12,746 nucleotides of DNA, taken from NCBI GenBank assembly GCA_019246385.1, contig JAFAQP010000083.1, positions 1-12,746 on the forward strand. Reading direction: 5' to 3'. The position numbers and the translations under genes are program-made. How positions within the stretch are numbered: the stretch's first letter is position 1; each line of letters starts with the position of its first letter. Of the stretch, positions 6,590-12,746 are shown in pieces. The notes beneath the pieces were generated by a model. That model saw only the letters and a program-made list of their open reading frames with translations, made no database searches and was not told where the DNA came from. The DNA is from Patescibacteria group bacterium. GTDB taxonomy: Bacteria; Patescibacteriota; Minisyncoccia; Phycocordibacterales; Phycocordibacteraceae.

Positions 6590-8275
6590 TTACATTTTGC
6601 GAGGCGCTTCGATGCCGAGAAGCCAAAGCCCGTTTTTCATGACGTTCGCGAATGCGTTTACCAAAAGAACTTTGTACGAAGAAGTGCTGTCATCGGCGTC
6701 GACTATTTTTTCTTGCGCATACCAGCTGTTGAACATTCCGGCTATGTCGGTGAGGAACGTGACCAGATAGTGCGGCTCGTTCTCTTTTTGCGCCCGCGCT
6801 GCTACTGCAGGAAACCTGTAAAGAAAACGCTCGAGCAATATAGCGTTGTCGGGCGTCTGCGCGGGATCTTTTTGTATTTTTGCTTCCGCAGCTTTCCTCA
6901 GGACCGCGCCAGCGCGTACATGCGCGTATTGGAGATATGGCCCTGAATCGCCCTCAAAAGAAAGCGATTGTTCGGGATCGAAAAGAATATCTTTGCCAGT
7001 CGCCTGCCGGAGAATCGAATACTTGATGGCCGCGACGGCAATAGAATCCGCTACAGCCTGCTTTTCTTCTCCAAGGTCGCGCCCCTCCATCTTCGCGAGC
7101 GCCTTCGCCCGCATTTCTGTTATAAGCGACTCCCCCGAAACGACGTTTCCCTTGCGGGAAGACATTTTTCCTTTTGAGAGCTGCATAAACCCATGAGAAA
7201 CATGCGTGGTTTTACGAGCTACATCCGGGAGGATGTCCGCCAATGCGGCAAGAACGACCGCGAAGTAACCGCTTTGCTCGTTTGCTGTGACGATGATCGA
7301 CTGATCAAGCGGCTCTTTTTCAAACTTTTCCGCATTGAGGCCCAGGTCTTTCGCTTCATAGGTCGGTGTCCCCGCCCGGGTAATAAAGACGCGTGTATGG
7401 AGTCCTTTCTTCTCTCCTTTATATATGACAGCGCCGTCGGATTCCTCGAAAATTCCTTTCGACTCTGCGTCGCGGACCATAGCGACTCCTTTTGGCCATA
7501 CTTCAGTCTCGAAAAAATAATAATCGAATCTCGTCCCCAGTACCTTATATAACTCTTCGAAATGCTCGAGAGAGGTTTTTCTGCCGGCGTCATAGAGCGG
7601 CTGTAATTCCGGGTCGTTGGCATACAGGCGCTTGTTGAGCGCGTCTATTTCTTTTTTCGCCTCCTCGTTCTCTTCGTATGCCGAAGCGCCAATCACATAT
7701 GCACTGCCCAAATCTTGGACGCGCGACGGATCCAGGTTTACTTTTTGGAGCCCCCAGATGCATTTGGCGACATGCAGCCCTATGTCCCCCTGGTAATTCG
7801 CGCGCACCACTTTCGCGCCTTGGTGTTCAGCGAGTCGCGCGAGGGATTCGCCGATGGCGTTACTCATGAGGTGTCCGATATGAAAGACCTTGAAGGGATT
7901 TGGATCCGTATATTCGTACATGATCCGTTTTCCCGAAAGCGAGTCTCCCTTGCCCCACTCTTCGTTTTCCGCGATCTCTCGCATTGATTCCGAAAAGAAA
8001 CTCCGCGCAAGATAGAAATTTATGAATCCTGGTCCAGCTATTTCCGTTCTAGAAACTCCATCTATGACAGGAAGCGTTTGTATTATTTTTTCTGCAAATT
8101 CTCGAGGGGTCGCGTTTGCCTTTTTTGCCGCCGCAAGCGCTACGTTGGTCGAATAATCCCCGTTTGAAGCGTCGGCCGGATGCTCAAGCATAGGCACAAG
8201 GCCCTCGATGCCAAATGTTGCAAGTGCTGCAACAAGCGCCGTGCGAAGATTTTTTTCGATATTCACTACGGACAC
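6590..8275 (-). CDS. argS: Arginyl-tRNA synthetase
   Basis: This class I synthetase charges tRNA-Arg and needs bound tRNA to activate arginine. The 561-residue protein has an N-terminal tRNA D-loop recognition (Arg_tRNA_synt_N) domain over about the first 95 residues, with DYSTNVALAAAK (40-51) and GPGFINFYL (81-89). The catalytic domain follows with YTDPNPFKVFHIGH (122-135, intact HIGH), then ANYQGDIGLHVAK (159-171), HGFMQLSKGKMSSRKGN (361-377, the KMSKS loop) and SFEGDSGPYLQYAH (439-452). An all-helical DALR anticodon-binding domain runs from about 450 to the end. Length is normal for the family. The start is GTG, and its G is the last base of the glyA TAG stop (TAGTG overlap), so translation probably depends on coupling to glyA. 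No Shine-Dalgarno sequence is visible. Confidence 0.97.
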   Translation of the reverse strand: MSVVNIEKNLRTALVAALATFGIEGLVPMLEHPADASNGDYSTNVALAAAKKANATPREFAEKIIQTLPVIDGVSRTEIAGPGFINFYLARSFFSESMREIAENEEWGKGDSLSGKRIMYEYTDPNPFKVFHIGHLMSNAIGESLARLAEHQGAKVVRANYQGDIGLHVAKCIWGLQKVNLDPSRVQDLGSAYVIGASAYEENEEAKKEIDALNKRLYANDPELQPLYDAGRKTSLEHFEELYKVLGTRFDYYFFETEVWPKGVAMVRDAESKGIFEESDGAVIYKGEKKGLHTRVFITRAGTPTYEAKDLGLNAEKFEKEPLDQSIIVTANEQSGYFAVVLAALADILPDVARKTTHVSHGFMQLSKGKMSSRKGNVVSGESLITEMRAKALAKMEGRDLGEEKQAVADSIAVAAIKYSILRQATGKDILFDPEQSLSFEGDSGPYLQYAHVRAGAVLRKAAEAKIQKDPAQTPDNAILLERFLYRFPAVAARAQKENEPHYLVTFLTDIAGMFNSWYAQEKIVDADDSTSSYKVLLVNAFANVMKNGLWLLGIEAPRKM

Positions 8276-9540
8276 TATACAAAAGATTCCGGTATGGGGA
8301 ACGCTTTTGCGAGGAGGCGGACTTCTTCGCGTATACGAGCTTTGAGAGCCGCATCGTTCTTGTTCCTCAGAGTTTCAATCATGAGTTCGGCGACGCGGCC
8401 GCATTCCTTCTCCGTGAACTTGCGCGTGGTTATCGCAGGCGTACCGAAGCGAATGCCGGACGGGTCCATCGGCGAGCGCGTATCGTCGGCGATCGTGTTT
8501 TTGTTCAACGTAATACCTACCTCATCCAGAACCGTTTCCGCTTCCTTTCCAGAAATACCTAAGGAGCCGAATACGTCGGCAAGAATCAAATGGTTTGAAG
8601 TCCCCCCGCCGATCATGCGTATATTTTCGCGCGCGAACACTGCTTCCATCGCTTTCGCGTTTTTGAGTATTTGATCCGCGTATTTTTCAAAAGAAGGATG
8701 CAGAGCTTCGCCGAACGCGACCGCCTTCGCGGCGACCTGAGACATGTGGGGCCCGCCTTGAAAACCGGGGAATACCGCCTTATCCATTTTTTTCGCTATC
8801 TCTTCACTTTCGCGAGTAAGTATCATGCCTCCCCGGGGACCACGCAGGGTCTTATGGGTCGTCGTCGTCATGACATCGAAACCGTGGGCAAAAGGATTTT
8901 TTACGGCTTTGCCGGCAATAAGGCCGGCGATATGGGCGGCATCCATGACTGACACTGCACCGACTTCGCGGGCGATTGAGACGATGGCGTCGTAATCGAG
9001 TTCCCGCGAGTACGCCGAGTATCCGGCAAGGAGAATTTTCGGCTTCTCTTTTTTCGCGACCTCGCGCATTTCGTCGTAGTCTATTTCACCTGTCGCGGTA
9101 TCTTTCATCTTGTAGCGGACGAAGCGGAATATTTTTGTGAGGTAGGTGACCGGATGCCCGTGCGTTAAATGGCCGCCATGGGAAAGATCCATGCCTAGTA
9201 CCGTGTCGCCCGGCTGGAGAAGCGCGAAATACATCGCGACGTTTGCCGGAGCGCCGGAGAGAGGCTGCACGTTGGCATACGCGCAATTAAAAAGGTTTTT
9301 GGCCCGGTCGCGGGCGATGTTTTCAACGACATCCGTATATATCTGCCCACCGTAATAGCGGGCCCCCGGGTATCCTTCCGAATATTTGTTCGTGAGAACC
9401 GACCCCATCGCCTCGCGTACCGCGAGAGAAACATAGTTCTCCGACGGAATGAGCTCGAGTCCCTCTTCCTCGCGTTTTTCCTCGCCGCGTATGGCCTCCG
9501 CTATTTCTCCGTCTTGATTTTCAATGAACGGATAATTCAT
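8275..9540 (-). CDS. glyA: Serine hydroxymethyltransferase
   Basis: This PLP enzyme converts serine and THF to glycine and 5,10-methylene-THF, the one-carbon donor that thymidylate synthase uses. The 421 residues are a normal length. Signatures are ELIPSENYVS (29-38), NKYSEGYPGARYYGG (51-65), the substrate-loop HGGHLTHG (121-128), MDAAHIAGLIAG (199-210) with the PLP-stacking D200 and H203 region, TTTTHKTLRGPRGG (225-238) with the Schiff-base lysine K230, and the C-terminal GIRFGTPAITTR segment with the carboxylate-binding Arg. Its ATG lies inside the TGA stop of tmk (ATGA, 4-base overlap), and its stop overlaps the argS GTG by one base. It therefore belongs to one transcript with both neighbours. 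Placement next to tmk, and head-to-head with thyA and folA, ties it to the thymidylate cycle. Confidence 0.98.
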   Translation of the reverse strand: MNYPFIENQDGEIAEAIRGEEKREEEGLELIPSENYVSLAVREAMGSVLTNKYSEGYPGARYYGGQIYTDVVENIARDRAKNLFNCAYANVQPLSGAPANVAMYFALLQPGDTVLGMDLSHGGHLTHGHPVTYLTKIFRFVRYKMKDTATGEIDYDEMREVAKKEKPKILLAGYSAYSRELDYDAIVSIAREVGAVSVMDAAHIAGLIAGKAVKNPFAHGFDVMTTTTHKTLRGPRGGMILTRESEEIAKKMDKAVFPGFQGGPHMSQVAAKAVAFGEALHPSFEKYADQILKNAKAMEAVFARENIRMIGGGTSNHLILADVFGSLGISGKEAETVLDEVGITLNKNTIADDTRSPMDPSGIRFGTPAITTRKFTEKECGRVAELMIETLRNKNDAALKARIREEVRLLAKAFPIPESFV

Positions 9541-10235
9541 CTTAAGCGTACTGTTTTTCGAATGGCGGAATAAATGAGGTCATGAATCTTTTCTCTCGGC
9601 AGAATACCATTTTTGCCTTCGCATTCAATTTTTTTCCATTGCGGGCTTGCCGCTATCATCTTCAGGGCGCTTTCCTGTGCAGCTGAAAGATATGCGGGAT
9701 CCGCTTCGACGGTGTCCTTCCTCCCCTTCGCATAGCGCTTCTTGCGAGTTGAATCTTTTTGCTTTAAAAGTTTGAGAACGCTTTGCAACGGCAGATGCAG
9801 ATAAATAATCAGGTCCGGCCGGGGAAGACCGAACACCGTGTACTCCATAGTATCGAGCCATTTGAGGAAATATTTTCGCTTTTTCGGATCTTTTATTTTG
9901 CCCGCCTGGTGCAATTGATTGGCGGAGACATACCGGTCGAGGACTATCGTATATCCTTTCCGAAGCCACTTTTCTATCTTCGGCTTCGATTCGAACCGAT
10001 CAGCAGCATACATGACCGAAGCGACAAAGGGATCCATATGCAGAAAATCGCCGTACTGGCCGGTAAGCATGGCGCCGATGAAATGTCCGAAGAAATTATC
10101 GTAGTATTGCGGAAAATCGAGCGTCTTTACCTTCACGCCTTCGCGCTTGAGACGGGCGACCAGAAGCTTGGTCTGAGTCGCTTTCCCGACGCCGTCCGTG
10201 CCGTCTATAACGATGAGTTTTCCTCTTTTTGCCAT
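9537..10235 (-). CDS. tmk: Thymidylate (dTMP) kinase
   Basis: This enzyme phosphorylates dTMP to dTDP with ATP, the step after thymidylate synthase. The 232 residues begin KLIVIDGTDGVGKATQT, a P-loop (G12 to K18) of the dTMP kinase form in which the usual Ser/Thr after the lysine is Ala19 followed by Thr20. Other signatures are DFPQY (40-44), MYAADRFE (75-82) for base and phosphate binding, LDRYVSANQLHQ (99-110) with the DRY motif, and PDLIIYLHLP (140-149). A Lys/Arg-rich LID-like loop follows at about 161-173. The slightly long basic loop (112-125) is unremarkable. The ATG at 10235 is the natural start, just upstream of the P-loop strand. The gene overlaps glyA by 4 bases (ATGA) and starts the minus-strand run, divergent from thyA. 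Confidence 0.95.
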   Translation of the reverse strand: MAKRGKLIVIDGTDGVGKATQTKLLVARLKREGVKVKTLDFPQYYDNFFGHFIGAMLTGQYGDFLHMDPFVASVMYAADRFESKPKIEKWLRKGYTIVLDRYVSANQLHQAGKIKDPKKRKYFLKWLDTMEYTVFGLPRPDLIIYLHLPLQSVLKLLKQKDSTRKKRYAKGRKDTVEADPAYLSAAQESALKMIAASPQWKKIECEGKNGILPREKIHDLIYSAIRKTVRLR

Positions 10236-10256
10236 GCGCTGCCCTGCCGCTATACT
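10229..10256 (+). promoter_or_regulatory. Promoter for thyA-dcd-folA, overlapping the tmk start
   Basis: TTGCCA (10229-10234, 5 of 6 matches to TTGACA), a 16-base spacer and TATACT (10251-10256, 5 of 6 matches to TATAAT) form the best sigma-70-like promoter in the window. The predicted start of transcription is about 10263-10265, which coincides with the thyA ATG at 10265, so the mRNA would have essentially no leader. The -35 box overlaps the tmk start codon on the other strand. Confidence 0.55.
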
Positions 10257-10259
10257 ATA
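10254..10259 (-). promoter_or_regulatory. Candidate -10 box for the tmk operon
   Basis: The minus strand from 10259 to 10254 reads TATAGT (5 of 6 matches to TATAAT). It interlocks with the plus-strand TATACT of thyA in the near-palindrome TATACTATA. Transcription would begin near 10247, leaving about 12 untranslated bases before the tmk ATG at 10235. This leader holds AGGG, the nearest thing to a Shine-Dalgarno motif in the window. No convincing -35 was found. Confidence 0.35.
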
Positions 10260-10264
10260 CCTTC

Positions 10265-11092
10265 ATGCGCCAATATCTCGATCTTTTGCAAAAAGTCATG
10301 GATGAAGGAGCCGATAAAGAAACCCGGAACGGCAAAACGCGTGCGCTTTTTGGGCTACAGATGCGCTTCGCTATGGCCGACGGATTCCCCGCGATGACCA
10401 CGAAAAAACTCGGCTTTCAGTCGATGAGAAGCGAATTGTTGTGGTTTATCGAAGGCTCCTCGGACAACAACCGCTTGAAAGAATTGAACGGCACCGAACG
10501 CACTATCTGGTCCGATAATGCCGAAGCGCCGTACTGGACCCCCAAAGCTAAATTTCCGGGTGATTTGGGAAGAGTATACGGCGTGCAGTGGCGAAAATGG
10601 CAAAAGCCCGACGGTACGACCGTAGACCAGCTGGGAAACGTCATTGAAGAAATAAAAAAAGATCCGAACAGCCGCCGGCTCATCGTTTCGGCCTGGAACC
10701 CCGGCGAGCTCGACCAGATGGCATTGCCGCCCTGCCATATGTTTTTTCAATTTTTCGTCGCGGACAAAAAGTTGTCTTTATTCATGCACCAGCGCTCGGC
10801 CGACATGTTTTTGGGCGTGCCGTTCAACATCGCATCGTATTCCCTTCTGCTCCACATGGTGGCGCAGGTGACGGGTCTTACGCCCTACGAATTCGTGCAC
10901 TCTCTAGGCGATGCGCATATCTACCACGATCATTTCGACGCCGTAAAAGAGCAGCTTTCCCGCAGCCCACTCCCTCTACCGACTCTCAAATTGAATCCTG
11001 CCGTCAAAAGTATCGACGATTTCAAGATGGAGGACATACAATTCGAAAATTATCAGTCTCATCCGGCCATACTCGCCAAAATGGCGGTATAG
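10265..11092 (+). CDS. thyA: Thymidylate synthase (folate-dependent, ThyA type)
   Basis: This enzyme makes dTMP from dUMP with 5,10-methylene-THF and releases dihydrofolate. From the Met at 10265 the protein has 275 residues, close to the usual ~264. Visible are the N-terminal block with RNGKTRALFG (21-30), the LGFQSMRSELLWFIEGSS segment (49-66), GRVYGVQWRKW (102-112), SRRLIVSAWNP (136-146), the catalytic cysteine in LPPCHMFFQF (C157), QRSADMFLGVPFNIASY (176-192), GDAHIYHDH (215-223) and a C-terminal HPAILAKMAV (266-275). The aliphatic last residue closes over the active site in this family. A longer frame opens at 10229, but its extra 12 residues match nothing in the family and would overlap both tmk and the promoter. 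The gene is first in the plus-strand run; dcd follows after 21 bases. Confidence 0.97.
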   Translation: MRQYLDLLQKVMDEGADKETRNGKTRALFGLQMRFAMADGFPAMTTKKLGFQSMRSELLWFIEGSSDNNRLKELNGTERTIWSDNAEAPYWTPKAKFPGDLGRVYGVQWRKWQKPDGTTVDQLGNVIEEIKKDPNSRRLIVSAWNPGELDQMALPPCHMFFQFFVADKKLSLFMHQRSADMFLGVPFNIASYSLLLHMVAQVTGLTPYEFVHSLGDAHIYHDHFDAVKEQLSRSPLPLPTLKLNPAVKSIDDFKMEDIQFENYQSHPAILAKMAV

Positions 11093-11113
11093 AAGTTTAA
11101 AAATTTTGACAGC

Positions 11114-11809
11114 ATGGCGCTCTCAGACAAACGCATACTTGAAGAGATGAAAAAGGGGTCGGTAATCATCGAGCCTTTTGACCGAAAAAATCTCGCGACT
11201 TCGAGTTACGACGTCACCTTGGGGGAATGGTACTTCAAAGAACAGCCGCCTGCGGGTCATAAGAAGATTTACAATGTCTACAGCAAGAACGATACGGAAA
11301 TAGTGTGGGACACGACTCCTCGCAGGGCAAAAACAGCGGCGGAAGCGCTGAAGAATTTCAATTTTCCCTTCGACGGCATCCGGCCGGACGATAAAGTGAT
11401 TCTCATGGAGCCGGGAGAGACCATCCTTGCCCACACGGAAGAGTTCATCGGCGGCAGGGACACCGTAACGACGATGATGAAAGCGCGCTCATCCATGGGA
11501 CGCAATTTCATAAACGTGTGCAAATGCGCGGGATGGGGGGATGTGGGGTACACCAACCGATGGGTCATGGAAATATCCAACGCTTCGCAACATTACATCA
11601 TTCCCTTGGTGGTAGGGCGCCGCATAGCGCAGATAGTCTTTTTCGAGACGGGGCCAATTCTCGCGGGAAGCTATATAGAAAACGGCAAGTACCAGTCGAC
11701 CGCGGACGTGGCGAAGCTGAAGAAGCTGTGGAAGCCGGAGACGATGCTGCCGAAACTCTGGGCCGACCGTGACATCAAGAAAAAGCAGCCGTGGCATAAG
11801 AAAAAATGA
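11114..11809 (+). CDS. dcd: dCTP deaminase (Dcd/dUTPase family)
   Basis: Enzymes of this family deaminate dCTP to dUTP, and some also hydrolyse dUTP to dUMP, the substrate of the upstream thyA. The 231 residues carry an N-terminal block with LATSSYDVTLG (27-37), IRPDDKVILMEPGETILAHTEE split across 89-110, ARSSMGR (124-130), and KCAGWGDVGYTNRWVMEISN in two parts (137-147 and 148-156). Aligned by eye without gaps to E. coli Dcd, the catalytic Ser and Arg (S127, R130), D143, G145, catalytic E153 and N156 are kept. The usual DPGF/W.G signature has become DVGYTN, so this is a divergent member. It is longer than E. coli Dcd (193), partly from an insert at about 40-85 and a basic C-terminal tail. 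Whether it also has dUTPase activity cannot be told. Its TGA overlaps the folA ATG. Confidence 0.85.
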   Translation: MALSDKRILEEMKKGSVIIEPFDRKNLATSSYDVTLGEWYFKEQPPAGHKKIYNVYSKNDTEIVWDTTPRRAKTAAEALKNFNFPFDGIRPDDKVILMEPGETILAHTEEFIGGRDTVTTMMKARSSMGRNFINVCKCAGWGDVGYTNRWVMEISNASQHYIIPLVVGRRIAQIVFFETGPILAGSYIENGKYQSTADVAKLKKLWKPETMLPKLWADRDIKKKQPWHKKK

Positions 11810-12291
11810 GCGCCCGCGTGAGCGCCATTGCGGCGATTTCTTCCCGCGACCGTGGTCTGGGAAAAGACAATGATCTTCTCTGGAAAATTCCGGAAGATCT
11901 GAAGCGCTTCAGAGAATTAACGACGGGTCATCCCATTATCGCGGGAAGAAAAAATTTCGAATCCATCGGAAGGCCGCTTCCTGAAAGAACCAATATCATA
12001 GTGACGCGGGACGAAAAATATGCGAAAGAAGGGATACTTATCGCGCACTCGGTAGAAGAAGCGATCGAAAAAGCGAAAGCGCTCGACAACGAAGAAATAT
12101 TCGTGATAGGGGGCGGAGAAATATACCGGGCGGCACTCCCGTATACCGACCGCTTGTACCTGACCGTCATCGAAGGAGAAAAGGAGGCTGACGTATTTTT
12201 CCCGGATTACGCCGAATTCAAAAATGTACTTTCACAAGAACGCAAGGAATCGGACGGCATCAAATACGAAAATATCACTCTTGAACGCTAG
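11806..12291 (+). CDS. folA: Dihydrofolate reductase
   Basis: This enzyme reduces the dihydrofolate made by thymidylate synthase back to THF with NADPH. The 161 residues are a normal length. Signatures are VSAIAAISSRDRGLGKDNDLLW (in parts, 5-26), IPEDLKRFRELT (28-39) with the catalytic acid D31, GHPIIAGRKNFESIGRPLP (41-59), NIIVTRD (63-69), IFVIGGGEIYRAALP (98-112) for the NADPH-binding glycines, and DRLYLTVI (115-122). In the usual MGRxT motif this protein has AGRKN: Met to Ala and the NADPH-contacting Thr to Asn, a mild deviation. The start ATG shares bases with the dcd stop (ATGA), implying coupled translation. The TAG stop shares CTAG with the stop of the convergent ligase gene, so no room is left for a terminator between them. 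Confidence 0.95.
   Translation: MSARVSAIAAISSRDRGLGKDNDLLWKIPEDLKRFRELTTGHPIIAGRKNFESIGRPLPERTNIIVTRDEKYAKEGILIAHSVEEAIEKAKALDNEEIFVIGGGEIYRAALPYTDRLYLTVIEGEKEADVFFPDYAEFKNVLSQERKESDGIKYENITLER
12288..12291. other. CTAG shared by two convergent stop codons
   Basis: folA ends with TAG at 12289-12291 on the plus strand. The ligase ends with TAG read from 12290 to 12288 on the minus strand. The two stops are built from one palindromic CTAG, inside the 8-base palindrome CGCTAGCG (12286-12293). There is no hairpin with a T-run here that could serve as a bidirectional terminator. Confidence 0.9.
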
Positions 12292-12746
12292 CGAACTCTT
12301 TTCTTCTTCCATCCCTCTTTCCAAGGTACGCTCCGGAGGAACGGCGCGAATATATCTTTTTCCATATCTACTCCTAAATCATTGTCCCGTGCAAAATTTT
12401 TGCTTTGCGCAAGATGAGGATCGGTAACGTACGGAACGCCGCGCAGGCGGACGATCGGCGTTTGCTCATTCGCTTCTCCCATAACTAATACTGCGGCGGC
12501 AGCGATTGAATCGGCCACATTCACCTGGCTTCCTCCCGAGAATGCGCCCAGCAAATCTTTCCTGTTGCGCCCGTCATGGAGAGGAGAAAAGCCCGCCCAC
12601 CCTATTGCAAATCCGGTAACGCCCTGCCTCAGAGGCTGGCTTCGCGAATCAGTTATAACGACAGCGAGGTTCTCGCGTGCATATTTTTTTTTAAACCATG
12701 CTAAAAGTACTTCCGCCGCATTATTGGGGTTTTCGGGCCATAAAAC
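12288..12746 (-). CDS. CofE/FbiB-family gamma-glutamate ligase, putatively acting on folate (3' part; 5' end beyond right edge)
   Basis: The visible 152 residues are the C-terminal part of the F420-0:gamma-glutamyl ligase (CofE) fold, reading in from the right edge without a stop. Characteristic blocks are LAVVITDSRSQPLRQGVTGFAIG in two parts, followed by WAGFSPLHDGRNRKDLLG, then VNVADSIAAAAVLVMGE and TPIVRLRGV. They correspond to CofE's D-T/S motif, the aG..pl.D.rG segment and the aDelAaaA.LvmG helix. CPR genomes often carry such a protein, annotated as a folate-metabolism gamma-glutamate ligase, with no other F420 genes. The neighbouring folA and thyA support a folate role, perhaps in place of FolC, but this is inference. 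A TTG within the frame at 12554 is internal and is not the start. The C-terminal end is unusually basic (KEGWKKKRVR). Confidence 0.8.
   Translation of the reverse strand, partial: VLWPENPNNAAEVLLAWFKKKYARENLAVVITDSRSQPLRQGVTGFAIGWAGFSPLHDGRNRKDLLGAFSGGSQVNVADSIAAAAVLVMGEANEQTPIVRLRGVPYVTDPHLAQSKNFARDNDLGVDMEKDIFAPFLRSVPWKEGWKKKRVR

Noticed and set aside
10229..10264. ThyA start at 10229 adding 12 residues
   Set aside because: The extra residues have no counterpart in thymidylate synthases and span the promoter and tmk start.
11106..11111. TTGACA as a -35 box for dcd
   Set aside because: It lies only two bases before the dcd ATG and has no -10 at proper distance; any transcript would start inside the gene.
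12286..12293. CGCTAGCG palindrome as a terminator
   Set aside because: Eight bases without a loop cannot form a stable hairpin, and no T-run follows directly.
1..12746. tRNA, rRNA, CRISPR array, riboswitch or insertion sequence
   Set aside because: No cloverleaf or rRNA-like segment, regularly spaced repeat, transposase frame or long leader was seen; the gaps between genes are all under 40 bases.

Overview
The window looks like chromosomal DNA from a small-genome bacterium of the Candidate Phyla Radiation (Patescibacteria), probably a Parcubacteria-type lineage; this placement is an inference. Three things support it: nearly every base is coding, the synthetase sequences have a CPR flavour (for example the ArgRS signature PNPFKVFHIGH), and a CofE-like gamma-glutamate ligase lies next to folate genes. 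TGA is used as an ordinary stop (tmk, ileS, dcd), so this is genetic code 11 and not the UGA-glycine code of Gracilibacteria. I see no rRNA, tRNA, CRISPR array, insertion sequence or prophage. No gene-free stretch exceeds about 40 bases.

Layout. From about 10235 down to base 1 there is one long minus-strand run, in order of transcription: tmk, glyA, argS, ileS, recO, a membrane-anchored surface protein of unknown function, and glyQS (its 3' part lies beyond the left edge). tmk/glyA and glyA/argS overlap by 4 and 1 bases, and ileS/recO overlap by 17. A 29-bp divergent promoter region separates tmk from a plus-strand run thyA, dcd, folA (10265-12291). folA then meets a minus-strand CofE/FbiB-type gamma-glutamate ligase, cut by the right edge, tail to tail. 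The two convergent stop codons share the same four bases, CTAG.

How the genes fit together. The right half is a nearly complete thymidylate cycle. Dcd makes dUTP from dCTP, ThyA converts dUMP to dTMP while oxidising methylene-THF to DHF, FolA reduces DHF to THF, GlyA recharges THF from serine, and Tmk phosphorylates dTMP. The terminal ligase may add glutamate to the folate. The left half is translation (GlyRS, IleRS, ArgRS) with the recombination mediator RecO and a one-pass surface protein built of repeated beta-sandwich units.

The most unusual item is ileS. Its catalytic domain is split by about 190 in-frame residues forming a complete histidine-phosphatase (phosphoglycerate-mutase-like) domain with all expected catalytic residues, and its class I HIGH motif reads HSGS. 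A second theme is translation initiation. I see no clear Shine-Dalgarno sequence at the start codons, and several genes have a -10-like hexamer (twice with an extended TGn) ending 6-8 bases before the ATG, as expected for leaderless mRNAs.
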